Source: Geitlerinema sp. P-1104
Lineage (GTDB): Bacteria; Cyanobacteriota; Cyanobacteriia; Cyanobacteriales; Geitlerinemataceae
DNA: 64,000 nucleotides
NCBI GenBank assembly: GCA_012911965.1
Contig: SMDP01000001.1
Coordinates: forward strand, 1-64,000
Direction of reading: 5' to 3'
Shown: in pieces, positions 43,390 to 53,321 of the stretch
Position numbering within the stretch: the stretch's first letter is position 1
Layout: each line of letters begins with the position of its first letter
Notes under the pieces: generated by a model
The model's input: the letters and a program-made list of their open reading frames with translations, nothing else
Told to the model about the DNA's origin: nothing
Databases searched by the model: none
Program-made: the position numbers and the translations under genes

Positions 43390-45892
43390 GCAACATGGCC
43401 CCGCCTAACATTCGCTCAAAGCGTATCTCTAACTCTGCCTTCATGCGGGGATATCGCTCTAAAGTGGGGTCTTTGCGAATCACCCGTTCCGCTGCATCTC
43501 GGGCCAGAATCAACACCTCTCGGTCATCCACGAGACTGGCTAAGACAAAATCCGGTAACCCCGACTGGCGAGTTCCCAGCATCTGACCGGGACCGCGAAG
43601 CTGCATATCCATCTCAGCAATCAAAAAGCCATCCTGAGATGATTCCAACACCTCTAACCGCTGTTTCGCATCCGGTGAGGCCTTAGGATGGGTCATTAAT
43701 ATACAATACGCCCGATCGCCCCCTCGGCCAACCCGACCCCGTAATTGATGCAACTGCGACAAACCAAAACGTTCCGCATTCTCAATCAACATCACCGTCG
43801 CGTTGGGAACATCCACCCCCACCTCCACCACCGTCGTCGAGACCAAAACCTGAGTTTCATGACCATGAAACGCCGCAATGGCTGCATCTTTCTCCGCCGA
43901 CGTCATCCGGCCATGCAGCAATCCCACCCGAAAATCGGGGAACACCTCTTGTAACCGTTCATACTCCTCCACCGCTGACTTGAGATCTAATTTCTCCGAT
44001 TCTTCCACCAATGGCAACACCACATAAGCCTGATGTCCCATCGCCACCTGACGGCGAATTAAATCATAAGCCTCTAACCGTTGTTTCCCCGCCAAAACTG
44101 TGGTTTGAATCGGTTTGCGACCGGGGGGTAATTCATCAATTTGACTGACATCTAAATCCCCATGTAAGGTCAACGCCAAAGTCCGAGGAATGGGGGTGGC
44201 GGTCATGGAGAGAACATGACAAATCCCATTACTCCCCTTCTGTTGCAACTTGGCCCGCTGCTGTACGCCAAAGCGATGTTGTTCGTCAATCACCGCTAAC
44301 CCTAAACGGTGAAATTGCACTTTATCTTGAATTAAGGCGTGGGTTCCCACCAAAACGGGGAGTTCGCCGGTTTCGAGTTGACTGTGGATTTGTCGCCGTT
44401 TGCGGGTTTTGGTGGACCCCGTCAGGAGTTCAACGGGGAGTTGTAGCAGGTTCAGCCAATCGACTAATTTGCGATAATGCTGTTCGGCTAAGACTTCCGT
44501 GGGGGCCATTAAGGCGGCTTGATACCCGGACTGAATCGCCGCCAGTATCGCCACCACCGCCACGACGGTTTTACCGGCCCCCACATCCCCTTGAACCAGA
44601 CGATTCATGGGGGAGGTTTTGTTGAGGTCGCCGAGAATCTCTTGAATGACTCTGGTTTGAGCGTGGGTGAGATTGAAGGGAAGTAAATTGTAAAATTGTT
44701 CGATAAGTTGTCCTTGGATGGTGAGTCGTTGGGCCTGGCTGTGGGCCAGTTGCAGTTCCCCGGCTTGTTTGAGTTCGTGGCGACGTTTGAGGAGGCCCAG
44801 TTGCAGATAGAAAAACTCGTCGAACACGAGGCGACGACGGGCTAAGTCTAGGATATCAGTATCGGGGGGAAAATGGATGTTGGCGATCGCCGTCGGCCGG
44901 TCCAGCAATTCATACTTTTCTCGCAACTTCCGAGGTAAGGGTTCGGGAATTTGCTCGCTGGCTGGAAGCACCGCCAACACGGATTTTCGCACCAAGTCAG
45001 CGGTCACCCCATCGGTCAAGGCATAGACCGGCAAGACCCGCCCCACAGACAAAGATTCAATCCGCGATTCGGAGTTTTCTAAAACTTCTAAATCGGGGTT
45101 TTCTAAGGTAATTCCATATTTATTTTTCTTGACCAATCCCGAGGCTGCAACGGTTGCCCCGCGCGGGTATTGGGATTTATGGGCATATTGCCAGCGGGTG
45201 GAACTGTAGCGATTTCCGGGATAGAAACGACTAATTTTTAAGCGTCCTGTGGGGTCTTTTAATGTTAATTGAAAGATGCTTAATTTCTTGTTTTTAGAAC
45301 TACTAAAAAAGCTGCAACTCTGAACTTGCGCCACAACTGTAACCGTCTCTCCCGGTTCCAATTGAGCAATGGGAACTTGACGGGCATAATCAATACGATC
45401 GCGGGGAAAATACTCCAACAAATCCTGAACCCGATAGAGTCCCAACCGAGCCAAGCGATCGCCTCCCCGGCGGCCAATCTGACGCACCTGAGTCAGAGGC
45501 TGATCCAACGTCAGCTGGGCCGGAGAAACCTGGGAGTGAAGCTCAGCCGTCGGGGGTTTGCGGCGTGTAACCGGGGGTCTTTCCGATCGCGATCGCATCT
45601 CCAGAGAGCGTTGACTGTGTAACAACACCCGCCGCGACTCCGCCACCAAATGCTGACGTTGGGCCAGAGTCAGAGACGGGTAGTTGGCAAACTCCGCCGC
45701 TAGACTTTGCCAACGTTGGCGATCGCTCGTCGCCAACCGGGCCGGCGGGTCCTGCAACTGATGCTCAAGAAACTCATGAAAACGAAACTCTCGCCCCACC
45801 AGATCCGAAAAACCGCGCTCAGCTTCAACACTGAGCGCCTTTTGTAATCGCTCCCAATCGGGAACCTTCTGAACAGATGCAGATGGAGCCAT
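43385..45892 (-). CDS. recG: ATP-dependent DNA helicase RecG
   Basis: 835 residues. A cyanobacteria-type N-terminal extension (about 1-130) precedes the wedge/OB domain (ETVTVVAQVQSCSFFSSSKN), then superfamily-2 helicase motifs: I GDVGAGKT, II VIDEQHRFG, III MTATPIPRTL, and VI QLRGRVGRGGD. It remodels stalled forks and Holliday junctions. It is the last gene of the leftward run def, small membrane protein, recG. Its stop codon lies within the palindromic repeat cluster, which may serve as the transcript end. Confidence 0.95.
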   Translation of the reverse strand: MAPSASVQKVPDWERLQKALSVEAERGFSDLVGREFRFHEFLEHQLQDPPARLATSDRQRWQSLAAEFANYPSLTLAQRQHLVAESRRVLLHSQRSLEMRSRSERPPVTRRKPPTAELHSQVSPAQLTLDQPLTQVRQIGRRGGDRLARLGLYRVQDLLEYFPRDRIDYARQVPIAQLEPGETVTVVAQVQSCSFFSSSKNKKLSIFQLTLKDPTGRLKISRFYPGNRYSSTRWQYAHKSQYPRGATVAASGLVKKNKYGITLENPDLEVLENSESRIESLSVGRVLPVYALTDGVTADLVRKSVLAVLPASEQIPEPLPRKLREKYELLDRPTAIANIHFPPDTDILDLARRRLVFDEFFYLQLGLLKRRHELKQAGELQLAHSQAQRLTIQGQLIEQFYNLLPFNLTHAQTRVIQEILGDLNKTSPMNRLVQGDVGAGKTVVAVVAILAAIQSGYQAALMAPTEVLAEQHYRKLVDWLNLLQLPVELLTGSTKTRKRRQIHSQLETGELPVLVGTHALIQDKVQFHRLGLAVIDEQHRFGVQQRAKLQQKGSNGICHVLSMTATPIPRTLALTLHGDLDVSQIDELPPGRKPIQTTVLAGKQRLEAYDLIRRQVAMGHQAYVVLPLVEESEKLDLKSAVEEYERLQEVFPDFRVGLLHGRMTSAEKDAAIAAFHGHETQVLVSTTVVEVGVDVPNATVMLIENAERFGLSQLHQLRGRVGRGGDRAYCILMTHPKASPDAKQRLEVLESSQDGFLIAEMDMQLRGPGQMLGTRQSGLPDFVLASLVDDREVLILARDAAERVIRKDPTLERYPRMKAELEIRFERMLGGAMLQ

Positions 45893-45910
45893 CGTCAGCT
45901 TCGAGAATCC

Positions 45911-46114
45911 TTAGGAATTGTTGGCATTAGCTTCTCGCACTGCCGCCAAAAAGGCAAACACCACCAGAGGCGCACTCAACCCTAAAATCACCCGCGTCAG
46001 CCAAACCCCATATTGAGGGTGTCCCGACGACAACTCAAACACCGAGCCAACCGCCGCGATCGCCGCCACACAGGAGACAGCCAACAAAAACCCGACTTTC
46101 GGAGACGAAATCAT
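45911..46114 (-). CDS. Small two-helix membrane protein, conserved-looking
   Basis: 67 residues with two hydrophobic segments (VGFLLAVSCVAAIAAVGSVF and VILGLSAPLVVFAFLAAV) joined by a short polar loop with GHPQYGVW. It fits exactly between def (15 bases) and recG (18 bases) on the same strand, which supports a real gene in an operon. Function unknown. Confidence 0.7.
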   Translation of the reverse strand: MISSPKVGFLLAVSCVAAIAAVGSVFELSSGHPQYGVWLTRVILGLSAPLVVFAFLAAVREANANNS

Positions 46115-46129
46115 AATCCTCGCGGCTCC

Positions 46130-46702
46130 CTAGGCTTTAAGATGACGAACAGACTTGACCGAGAACCCACACTTCGAGAGTTCCTCCGTCAGCAGCAACT
46201 GGTCTTCCACGCGATCGACAAACATCACCCCATTGAGGTGGTCCATCTCATGCTGAACCACCCGGGCCGGGAGTCCACTGAAGCGGCGACGTTGGGGACG
46301 GCCCAACTCATCCTTATAAGACACCTCAATCACCTGAGGCCGTTTCACATCCATATACACCCCAGGAATACTCAAACAGCCTTCCTGGCCCAACGCCACC
46401 TCACGGCTGTAGGCTTGAATCACCGGGTTAATCAACACCAGCGGCGGCGTACTGGGGTCATCGAGAGCGCAATCGACCACCAACATTTGTTTAGCAATGC
46501 CCACCTGAGGCGCAGCTAAGCCAATGCCATCGGCAGTATACATACTTTGTAGCATCTCACGAGCCAGACGGCGCACCGTCTCATCGACTCGGGCCACCCG
46601 CTTCGTACTTTGGCGCAAGACGCGATCGCCCAACGTATGAATCTCAAGCGGGGGATGCTCTAATTTCGTTTTCTCAACCAGGAGAGGTGCTGAAGTTGAC
46701 AT
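46130..46702 (-). CDS. def: Peptide deformylase
   Basis: 190 residues with the three deformylase motifs: GIGLAAPQ (59-66), EGCLS (107-111, metal ligand Cys109) and QHEMDHLNG (150-158, ligands His151 and His155, catalytic Glu152). It removes the formyl group from new proteins and is essential in most bacteria. The N-terminal 20 residues form an extension common in cyanobacteria. It heads a leftward operon and is divergent from the gene at 46919. Confidence 0.95.
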   Translation of the reverse strand: MSTSAPLLVEKTKLEHPPLEIHTLGDRVLRQSTKRVARVDETVRRLAREMLQSMYTADGIGLAAPQVGIAKQMLVVDCALDDPSTPPLVLINPVIQAYSREVALGQEGCLSIPGVYMDVKRPQVIEVSYKDELGRPQRRRFSGLPARVVQHEMDHLNGVMFVDRVEDQLLLTEELSKCGFSVKSVRHLKA

Positions 46703-46918
46703 AATTTAGCAACGTGTTCGTCGATACAGGCCTTTACTAAAATCATAACGTTTGTTGCTAGCACGACAAGCCTTCCCCCCCAAAGGAGTCGCCCCAACCC
46801 TAGACCCCTGTGGCGTATAGAAAGCTTAACCTCTCCAGACAAACATCCCGAAAACCAGTGGTAAAGTAGAAAGACAGCGTCTAACGCCCCTGACCATTGT
46901 CCTTACCTGACCCTGACC

Positions 46919-48571
46919 GTGTTAACACCATCCACCTGTCGCCGCCTCAACAAACTCGACCAAATCCCCTCCGTTTGGGAAGGTGATCGGCGATCGCTGC
47001 AAATTGACTTAGATTCAGGAGAAGTCATCGGTGAAGATGCGAGTGACTGCGTCATTTGGGTCGATGGTTCAGAAGGAGTGGTGCGGGCGATCGAGAAAGT
47101 CTCCGACGAATCAGGGATGGAAGCCGTAGTACGAACCCTATTGCGGGCCATGGAATATCCCCACAAACCCGCCGGCCCAGCACGACCGCAAAAAATAATC
47201 GTCAAAGACCGCGAACTGCTCTTCTTCCTACGAGGCGTTCTCCAAGACCTGGACATTGCCCTAGACTACGTCCCCGAACTGCCCCTCATTGACGAACTTT
47301 TCCGGGGACTCGAAGATGCCGTCGGAGGCCGGCCGCCCAAACTTCCTCCCCAGTATCTCGACCCCCTCACCGAACAAGCCGAAGCCCTCTGGGAAGACGC
47401 GCCCTGGGACTATCTCGGCGATAATCAAGTCATCAGTATTGAACTCAACTACGGTGGAATTGACAGCTTCTATGTCTCCATCCTAGGACTCCTCGGTCTC
47501 GACTATGGCATTTTGCTCTATCGCAGCCTAGAATCTCTGCAAAGCTTCCGCGCCTCCATCTTGGCCAATACCTCCATGGAGAACTTAGAAAGCATCTTTC
47601 TCTCTCAAGATTGCATCTTCCTCACCTACGAAGGAGACGAGGACTTTGACGAAGACCTAGAAGACCTCGGAGACTGTCCCTGGTCCCAAGTGGACGCCAA
47701 CTTTGGTAGCTTACATCCCCTCGAAGGCCTGCGGCCCTTTCTCCATGAAGAAGAAGCCCTCCCGGCCTGGGTTGCCCTCAAAGCCCTGCATTTATTCCTC
47801 TCTGAACATGACGAAGCACTCGGGGGCGATTGGGACAGCGTCGTGCGCCAAGTCTATGACATTAGCATTCCTAAACCCCTACAAACCGACGATATCAACG
47901 CTGAGGGCGATCGCAGCGTCACCGTCACCGTCTCCTCAATGCCCACAGTCGCCCAAGAACTCGCCAACGAAGATGGTGTCGTCAGCTTCGACGAAGACCC
48001 CGGCTACGAGGACGTTTTATCCCTCTTCGAGAAGATGTCGCGCTTGCAGGATGAGATTATCCCCGATGGCTCGATTTTGCAAGTGGATAACCTCCCCTGG
48101 GATTTCATCGAACACTTGCGAGAGAACGTTGGCTATCATCAAGGGACTCCCTGTAAACGAACCTCGGGGACCTATCCCGTGCTGATTGTTCAAAGCACTC
48201 GTCCCAAAGTCAAAGAGATGGTGGCAAACATTGAGGGCCGAGGCGGCCTACGGGGTCTAAGCTTCAAACCCTGTCAGTCTCCCTTCGATGACATTCCCTT
48301 TGAGTTAGGGCTGCTACAACTGAATAATGAAGAAATCCATCTCGTCGGTGAGTTTGACCTAGAAAACCCCTATCATATCCGGGCCCGTAAAGCTTGGACA
48401 GCCAACCTGAAAAAGACCAAGGGCAAATGTGGTCTAATTCTTGCCATGGGGGCCACCGGACAACGCAGTGGCGACCCCGGTCTCCCCGACATGAAAGCCT
48501 TTTATGAAGTGGATATGCTGTCCTTAGACGATTTGGGTCTCGAAGACCTCAAGTTCTTTCCTGTCGTTTGA
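46919..48571 (+). CDS. Conserved acidic cyanobacterial protein (DUF6930-like), function unknown
   Basis: 550 residues from a GTG start. Soluble and acidic, it has two parts: an N-terminal half (about 1-330) with RLNKLDQIPSVWEGDRRSLQ, SDCVIWVDGSEGVVRAIEKV and a helical middle, and a C-terminal half (about 370-550) with RTSGTYPVLIVQSTRPKVKE and KKTKGKCGLILAMGATGQRS. The first segment resembles the DUF6930 type found across cyanobacteria. No catalytic motif is recognised. It ends 12 bases before the 3' end of rlmN, tail to tail. Confidence 0.65.
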   Translation: MLTPSTCRRLNKLDQIPSVWEGDRRSLQIDLDSGEVIGEDASDCVIWVDGSEGVVRAIEKVSDESGMEAVVRTLLRAMEYPHKPAGPARPQKIIVKDRELLFFLRGVLQDLDIALDYVPELPLIDELFRGLEDAVGGRPPKLPPQYLDPLTEQAEALWEDAPWDYLGDNQVISIELNYGGIDSFYVSILGLLGLDYGILLYRSLESLQSFRASILANTSMENLESIFLSQDCIFLTYEGDEDFDEDLEDLGDCPWSQVDANFGSLHPLEGLRPFLHEEEALPAWVALKALHLFLSEHDEALGGDWDSVVRQVYDISIPKPLQTDDINAEGDRSVTVTVSSMPTVAQELANEDGVVSFDEDPGYEDVLSLFEKMSRLQDEIIPDGSILQVDNLPWDFIEHLRENVGYHQGTPCKRTSGTYPVLIVQSTRPKVKEMVANIEGRGGLRGLSFKPCQSPFDDIPFELGLLQLNNEEIHLVGEFDLENPYHIRARKAWTANLKKTKGKCGLILAMGATGQRSGDPGLPDMKAFYEVDMLSLDDLGLEDLKFFPVV

Positions 48572-48583
48572 TCACTCCAGGCA

Positions 48584-49618
48584 TCAAGACCCCTGAGACG
48601 CCCGCAATTGACCGCAAGCGGCATCAACATCCAACCCTTTGGAATAGCGCACACTGACAGCAATATGGCGCTCTTTCAGGGCTTGAACAAACTCATTAAC
48701 CTGTTGGGGCGTCGGTCGTTGATAGTCCACTTCCGAGATGGGGTTATAGGGAATCAGATTGACATGATTTTGGAATCCTCGCAGATGGCGGGCCAGTTCC
48801 TCCGCATGGTGGGGGCGATCATTTAACCCCGCCAGCAGCAGATATTCAAACGTCAACCGTCGCCCCGTGAGCTTGACATAATCACGACATTCTGCTATAA
48901 GCGCCTCCAAAGGATACTGGCGGGCGCTGGGAATCAGTTGTTCGCGCAACCCTTGATTAGAACTATGGAGACTCACCGCCAGCGTTGACTGTAAATGATG
49001 GTCTGCCAGGCGGCGGATTTGTCCCGGAATCCCCACCGTCGAGATCGTCATCGATCGCGCCCCAATCCCCACATCTTGATTCAAACAGCGTAACGCCCCC
49101 AGGACATTGTCCACATTGAGTAGCGGTTCTCCCATACCCATAAAGACAATATTACTGACGCGATCGCTAAACTCTCCCTGCACCGTCAACACCTGATCAA
49201 CGATTTCATGCACCTGCAAATTCCGCAAAAATCCCCCCTTCCCCGTCGCGCAAAAGTCACAAGCCATCGGACAGCCTACCTGAGACGACACACAGACCGT
49301 CAAGCGCCGTTCCGTAGGCATTCCCACCGTTTCGATGATGTTGCCATCCGCCAATTTTAGGAGATATTTAATGGTTCCATCCGGGGAAATCGAGCGATGA
49401 TGAATCGTCGAACGCCCTAGATTGGTATCTTGGTTGGCCTCCCGCCAGGCCTTAGGAAACACCGTAATCTCCGAGAGCGATCGCACCCCCTTGTGATACA
49501 ACCACTGATGCAGTTGTTTCCCCCGATAGCCAGGTTGTCCCTGGTCTTGCATCCAAATGGTGAGGTCTTGTAGAGATTGACCTAACAGGGGAGTGGCGGT
49601 GGCGGTAGACAGAGACAT
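48584..49618 (-). CDS. rlmN: 23S rRNA (adenine-2503-C2) / tRNA (adenine-37-C2) methyltransferase RlmN
   Basis: 344 residues. The radical-SAM cluster CxxxCxxC is Cys116, Cys120, Cys123 (CPMACDFC). The two catalytic cysteines match E. coli positions: Cys109 (TVCVSS, seven before the first cluster Cys) and Cys335 (DVDAACGQL). It methylates A2503 of 23S rRNA and A37 of some tRNAs. It is a single gene, with an 89-base gap to the divergent hydrolase gene upstream. Confidence 0.95.
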   Translation of the reverse strand: MSLSTATATPLLGQSLQDLTIWMQDQGQPGYRGKQLHQWLYHKGVRSLSEITVFPKAWREANQDTNLGRSTIHHRSISPDGTIKYLLKLADGNIIETVGMPTERRLTVCVSSQVGCPMACDFCATGKGGFLRNLQVHEIVDQVLTVQGEFSDRVSNIVFMGMGEPLLNVDNVLGALRCLNQDVGIGARSMTISTVGIPGQIRRLADHHLQSTLAVSLHSSNQGLREQLIPSARQYPLEALIAECRDYVKLTGRRLTFEYLLLAGLNDRPHHAEELARHLRGFQNHVNLIPYNPISEVDYQRPTPQQVNEFVQALKERHIAVSVRYSKGLDVDAACGQLRASQGS

Positions 49619-49708
49619 CGAAAAAGCCTAAAAGGTGACATCCTATTTTACCTTCCCCTAGAGACAGAAAAATCGATACAATACGTTACAAAGCCTCTAA
49701 CCAGCCTC

Positions 49709-50605
49709 ATGACCCCGACCATGACCAGCACCTCCACCCTTGAGCGCGGCCGTTTCCCCGGACAGCATTGGACCTGGCGCGGCCACCCCATTTACTACGT
49801 CCGCGCCGGAAAATCTACCCAGACCTCCTGTCCCCCCCTCCTCCTCGTTCACGGCTTCGGCGCTTCCACCGACCATTGGCGCAAAACCATCGAGGGATTG
49901 CAAGAGGAATTTGAAGTTTGGGCGATCGACCTCTTAGGATTTGGCCGTTCCGGAAAACCCCCCCTGGCCTATAGTGGTCAACTTTGGCGCGACCAACTCC
50001 ATGACTTTATCCAAGAGGTCATCGGTCAACCCGTCGTCCTCGCCGGAAACTCCCTCGGAGGCTACGTCTGTCTCAGCGTTGCCGCCGAGAAACCCGACTC
50101 CGCGCGAGGTCTCGTCTTACTCAACAGTGCCGGTCCCTTCAGCGACGCACAACCGCGCCAACCCAGTCGTTTTAGTCAAATGCTGCGCCGTTTCGCCCTG
50201 CAAGACTGGGTCGCCTTCCTCATTTTTCAGAACACCCGCCGCCGGTCTGTGATTCGCAAAACCCTCGAAAAAGTCTATCTCGACAAAAGCGCCGTCACTG
50301 ATCGCCTCGTCGAAGAAATTTACCGGCCCTCCTGCGATCGCGGCGCCGCCAAAGTCTTCGCCTCTGTCTTCAAAACCCCCCGAGGTGCAACCGTCGACGA
50401 ACTCCTCAGCCAACTCAACAAACCCCTGTTAATGCTATGGGGAGAAGGAGACCCCTGGATGAACAGCAAAGACCGCAGCGCCAAATTTCGCCAATACTAC
50501 CCCAACTTGAGCGAACACTTCCTCAACGCCGGTCACTGTCCCCATGACGAAGTTCCCGATCAGGTAAACGCCCATCTCAAATCCTGGGTCAACGACCTAG
50601 AATAA
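49709..50605 (+). CDS. Alpha/beta-fold hydrolase
   Basis: 298 residues: oxyanion motif LLVHGFGAS (46-54), nucleophile elbow GNSLGG with Ser115, and the catalytic His in LNAGHCPHDE near residue 277. The cap region (PFSDAQPRQPSRFSQMLRRF) is of the type found in cyanobacterial hydrolases sometimes linked to chlorophyll or carotenoid ester metabolism. Substrate unknown. It begins with a second ATG 4 codons in. It is followed after 73 bases by msrA, with a repeat array in between. Confidence 0.85.
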   Translation: MTPTMTSTSTLERGRFPGQHWTWRGHPIYYVRAGKSTQTSCPPLLLVHGFGASTDHWRKTIEGLQEEFEVWAIDLLGFGRSGKPPLAYSGQLWRDQLHDFIQEVIGQPVVLAGNSLGGYVCLSVAAEKPDSARGLVLLNSAGPFSDAQPRQPSRFSQMLRRFALQDWVAFLIFQNTRRRSVIRKTLEKVYLDKSAVTDRLVEEIYRPSCDRGAAKVFASVFKTPRGATVDELLSQLNKPLLMLWGEGDPWMNSKDRSAKFRQYYPNLSEHFLNAGHCPHDEVPDQVNAHLKSWVNDLE

Positions 50606-50650
50606 TGCCAGCCAAACCCTCCACGTTCTCCTCCCCCTCCTCTTTCCCCT

Positions 50651-50678
50651 GTTCCCTGTTCCCTGTTCCCTGTTCCCT
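50651..50678. repeat. STRR heptanucleotide array abutting the msrA start codon
   Basis: Four exact GTTCCCT units run directly into the ATG of msrA (50679). As at 26697, the array takes the position of the ribosome binding site. Confidence 0.88.
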
Positions 50679-51143
50679 ATGCCTAAAACCACCCACATTG
50701 CCACCTTCGGCGCCGGTTGTTTCTGGGGTATCGAAGCCGCCTTCGCCGCCCTCGAAGGAATCACTAAAACCTCCGTCGGCTATATGGGGGGACATTTCCC
50801 CAACCCCTCCTATCTCGACGTTTGCGCCCGCATTACCGGTCATGCCGAAGTCACCCAAGTCGAATATGACCCCGATCAGGTCTCCTACGACGACCTCCTA
50901 AATCTCTTCTGGAAAATTCACGATCCCACCTCCTTTAACCGCCAGGGGGCCGATCGCGGCGAGCAATATCGTTCCGTCATTTTCTACCATAGTCCTGAAC
51001 AGGAACAGATGGCCCGCAAATCCAAGTTAAAGCGTCAACAGCAGGAGACGGAAAAACACATCGTTACGCAAATCGAACCCGCATCAGACTACTATTTAGC
51101 CGAAGACGAACATCAACAGTATTACGCCAAACATCGCATTTAG
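50679..51143 (+). CDS. msrA: Peptide-methionine (S)-S-oxide reductase
   Basis: 154 residues with the active-site GCFWG (Cys14 nucleophile) and the family segments SVGYMGGHFPNPSYLDVCAR, TGHAEVTQVEYDP and DRGEQYRSVIFYHS. It repairs oxidised methionine in proteins. The length is slightly short at the C-terminus, as in one-Cys or two-Cys forms without the Cys-rich tail. The start is secure because the active site must be near the N-terminus. A hairpin follows the stop. Confidence 0.93.
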   Translation: MPKTTHIATFGAGCFWGIEAAFAALEGITKTSVGYMGGHFPNPSYLDVCARITGHAEVTQVEYDPDQVSYDDLLNLFWKIHDPTSFNRQGADRGEQYRSVIFYHSPEQEQMARKSKLKRQQQETEKHIVTQIEPASDYYLAEDEHQQYYAKHRI

Positions 51144-51149
51144 GAGTCG

Positions 51150-51171
51150 GCTGGGCAATTCCTTGCCCAGC
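51150..51171. terminator. Hairpin between convergent msrA and mscS-type genes
   Basis: Perfect 9-bp stem: GCTGGGCAA (51150-51158), loop TTCC, TTGCCCAGC (51163-51171). The T run after it is weak. It probably ends the transcript of msrA and perhaps also the opposite one. Confidence 0.65.
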
Positions 51172-51180
51172 TAATAATCT

Positions 51181-52089
51181 CTATTCTTGATTTTCCCCAT
51201 CCTCCATCATTCCCGGCGGCAAAAGACTAGGATAGGAGAGTTTTTCATAAACAAAAGCCGCCTTAGCACGGCGAATTAAATCCGTTTTATAGATAAACTC
51301 ATCCCGAGCATCAATAGGATAGGATCGTAACTTAAACTGGGTTCCCCAAATCTTCTCCTCCATGACGACCACAATGGGAAGTTTTAGTTGAGTAAATCGA
51401 CTACTGTAGGCAGCTTGATATAAAATCTGCATCACCTTCTCCACATCAACATCATGACTAAAATAAAAGTTCGTCGCGACTTGAGCTTCGAGTTTACCGC
51501 TGTTGGCATTGGAAATGGGTTCAGTCCACGTCTTATTATGGGGAATAGTGATTAAGTTATCATCGGGGGTTTGAATCTGAATAGCCCGCAAACCATAGCC
51601 GACCACCTCCCCATAATGGTCGTCAATTCTGACGCGATCGCCCACATGATAGGGCGCTTCAAACAACGCAATAAGCCCCGCAATAATTGAACTCACATAA
51701 TCCTTAAATGCAAACCCTAGCGCAACGGCGACCGTCCCTGTAACCGCCACTAAATTGGATTCTGACAGCTTCAAAAATAGGTTGGCTAAGTAGAAGCCAC
51801 TCATCACCAAAATCAAGGCTTTCCAGAAGGGAATTGATTGCTTGATAATCAATCGTAACCGCCGGGGAACTCGCTCAGACATCCAGTTAGCGATCGCTTG
51901 AATAATATAAATACTCCCAGAAGCCACCAGAATCGCCAAAATTCCATGGAGAATTTTATCCTGTGTAATATCCGTCACAAGTTTTTCCGTTGCTTCATCA
52001 GCATTATTCCCTTGAGCCAACACCTGAGCCTGAGACAGACTCATAAGAAAATTCACCCCGAACCACCCCAGAAGTGTGATCTGTCTCAT
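51181..52089 (-). CDS. MscS-family small-conductance mechanosensitive channel
   Basis: 302 residues: a signal-like or first hydrophobic segment (5-25), two membrane helices (about 48-68 and 88-107), and the pore helix TM3 (VTGTVAVALGFAFKDYVSSI, near 115-140). The MscS beta domain with FEAPYHVGDRVRIDDHYGEV and TIPHNK follows. It releases solutes under membrane tension. Its ATG overlaps the stop of the upstream gene by one base (TAATG), so the two are translationally coupled, an unusual fixed partnership for MscS. Confidence 0.9.
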   Translation of the reverse strand: MRQITLLGWFGVNFLMSLSQAQVLAQGNNADEATEKLVTDITQDKILHGILAILVASGSIYIIQAIANWMSERVPRRLRLIIKQSIPFWKALILVMSGFYLANLFLKLSESNLVAVTGTVAVALGFAFKDYVSSIIAGLIALFEAPYHVGDRVRIDDHYGEVVGYGLRAIQIQTPDDNLITIPHNKTWTEPISNANSGKLEAQVATNFYFSHDVDVEKVMQILYQAAYSSRFTQLKLPIVVVMEEKIWGTQFKLRSYPIDARDEFIYKTDLIRRAKAAFVYEKLSYPSLLPPGMMEDGENQE

Positions 52090-53303
52090 TAGTTTTTCTC
52101 CACAAAAAAGTTATTATTAGATAAATCAAATCGCAACTTATCATAATACAATGGATGAATCCTTAAACTCCCGTCGTGGCTTTCCAAAACCCCTTGGCGA
52201 GATAGCCATTGTACCCGCGCCTGAATTTGACTCTCAGCTTCTCCTAATGTTTGAGCCAAATGACTGCGCGTGATGGTTGTGTGAATTAACGCTGCATGAA
52301 GTAAATAGCGATCGATATTGGTTAATGAGGGTAAACTCGGTAATGAAGGTTTAACGGGGTGAAGGACTAGCTTTTGTTTCGGTTCCGTGTCACCAGTAAG
52401 GAGTTCGTCAAAGTCGAGAGACTCTCCCGTCTCACTCTGCACAACATCACCGTGAATCTGCAAACTCTCTAGCCAAATATATTGAGCCACGCGGGCAATT
52501 CCCGAGGCTTGACTGGCGATGAGATCCCAATACGTTTGACGAGGATCATTACTGGAATAATCAGGTTTATCTAACGTCACCAATGGTTCCACAATCGGGG
52601 TTAGCCAATCCGCAAGCATCTCATCATCGAGTTCTGGTAGCGATTGAATCTGGTCAAAATAGGCACTAATTTGGCAAACAAAGTCTAAAAAGTTCCAGGC
52701 AGAATAACTCGAACCAATCACCCAAAAGCAATCGGGATTTTTGAAAATAATTTCCCTGAGAAACTCAATACCACTCCAGCCCCCAATTGAACGCAAAAAA
52801 CAGTGTTCTAAATGAGGGACTAAAACTAGAGTTTTTCGCTTCTCTTTCAGTGATTTTTCTTTATTATCATCCGAGGATTTAAAGTTTTTTACTTTAACCT
52901 GGCTATAGGGTTCTAAAAACTTGGCAATTCGTTTTTCGATTAGGCGAGGATTGTAGGGGCGCTTGAGCCTATCAAAGGGGCGAATTACCTCAATCGACGG
53001 ATGCTCCCAGCCATCTAAACTATCATTAATAATTTTAGGCATTGATTCAACTGAATCAGCTAAAATGACCAGAGAATTGGCAGCACTTTTACTAGAATGC
53101 CAGGATTTTATGGCTGGTGTAATCGCCTCCCGGATGGTTGTTTGATAGGCTTGAGGACTTGGAGATTCATCAATGCGTTTGAAAAGTACCGCTTTAAGCT
53201 GTTCGGGAAGTTTAATTAACTCGTCTTCTGATTCACGGCTGGGTGGCTGCGTGAACCAAGACTTGATTTTTTCTCCGATTGACCTAAACCAAATTTCATT
53301 CAT
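52089..53303 (-). CDS. AAA-like protein without visible P-loop, coupled to a MscS channel
   Basis: 404 residues from the ATG at 53303. The longer frame to 53363 reads through a hairpin and is unlikely. Segments LVILADSVESMPKIINDSLD, LVLVPHLEHCFLRSIGGWSG and CFWVIGSSYSAWNFLDFVCQ follow the order of the Walker B and sensor strands of AAA/STAND ATPases, but I find no GxxxxGK[ST]. The C-terminus (about 330-400, SHLAQTLGEAESQIQARVQW, GVLESHDGSLRIHPLYYDKL) looks like a winged helix. I infer a regulatory or assembly factor for the channel. No firm family is recognised. Confidence 0.65.
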   Translation of the reverse strand: MNEIWFRSIGEKIKSWFTQPPSRESEDELIKLPEQLKAVLFKRIDESPSPQAYQTTIREAITPAIKSWHSSKSAANSLVILADSVESMPKIINDSLDGWEHPSIEVIRPFDRLKRPYNPRLIEKRIAKFLEPYSQVKVKNFKSSDDNKEKSLKEKRKTLVLVPHLEHCFLRSIGGWSGIEFLREIIFKNPDCFWVIGSSYSAWNFLDFVCQISAYFDQIQSLPELDDEMLADWLTPIVEPLVTLDKPDYSSNDPRQTYWDLIASQASGIARVAQYIWLESLQIHGDVVQSETGESLDFDELLTGDTEPKQKLVLHPVKPSLPSLPSLTNIDRYLLHAALIHTTITRSHLAQTLGEAESQIQARVQWLSRQGVLESHDGSLRIHPLYYDKLRFDLSNNNFFVEKN

Positions 53304-53321
53304 TGAAAACTGTAAAGACCT

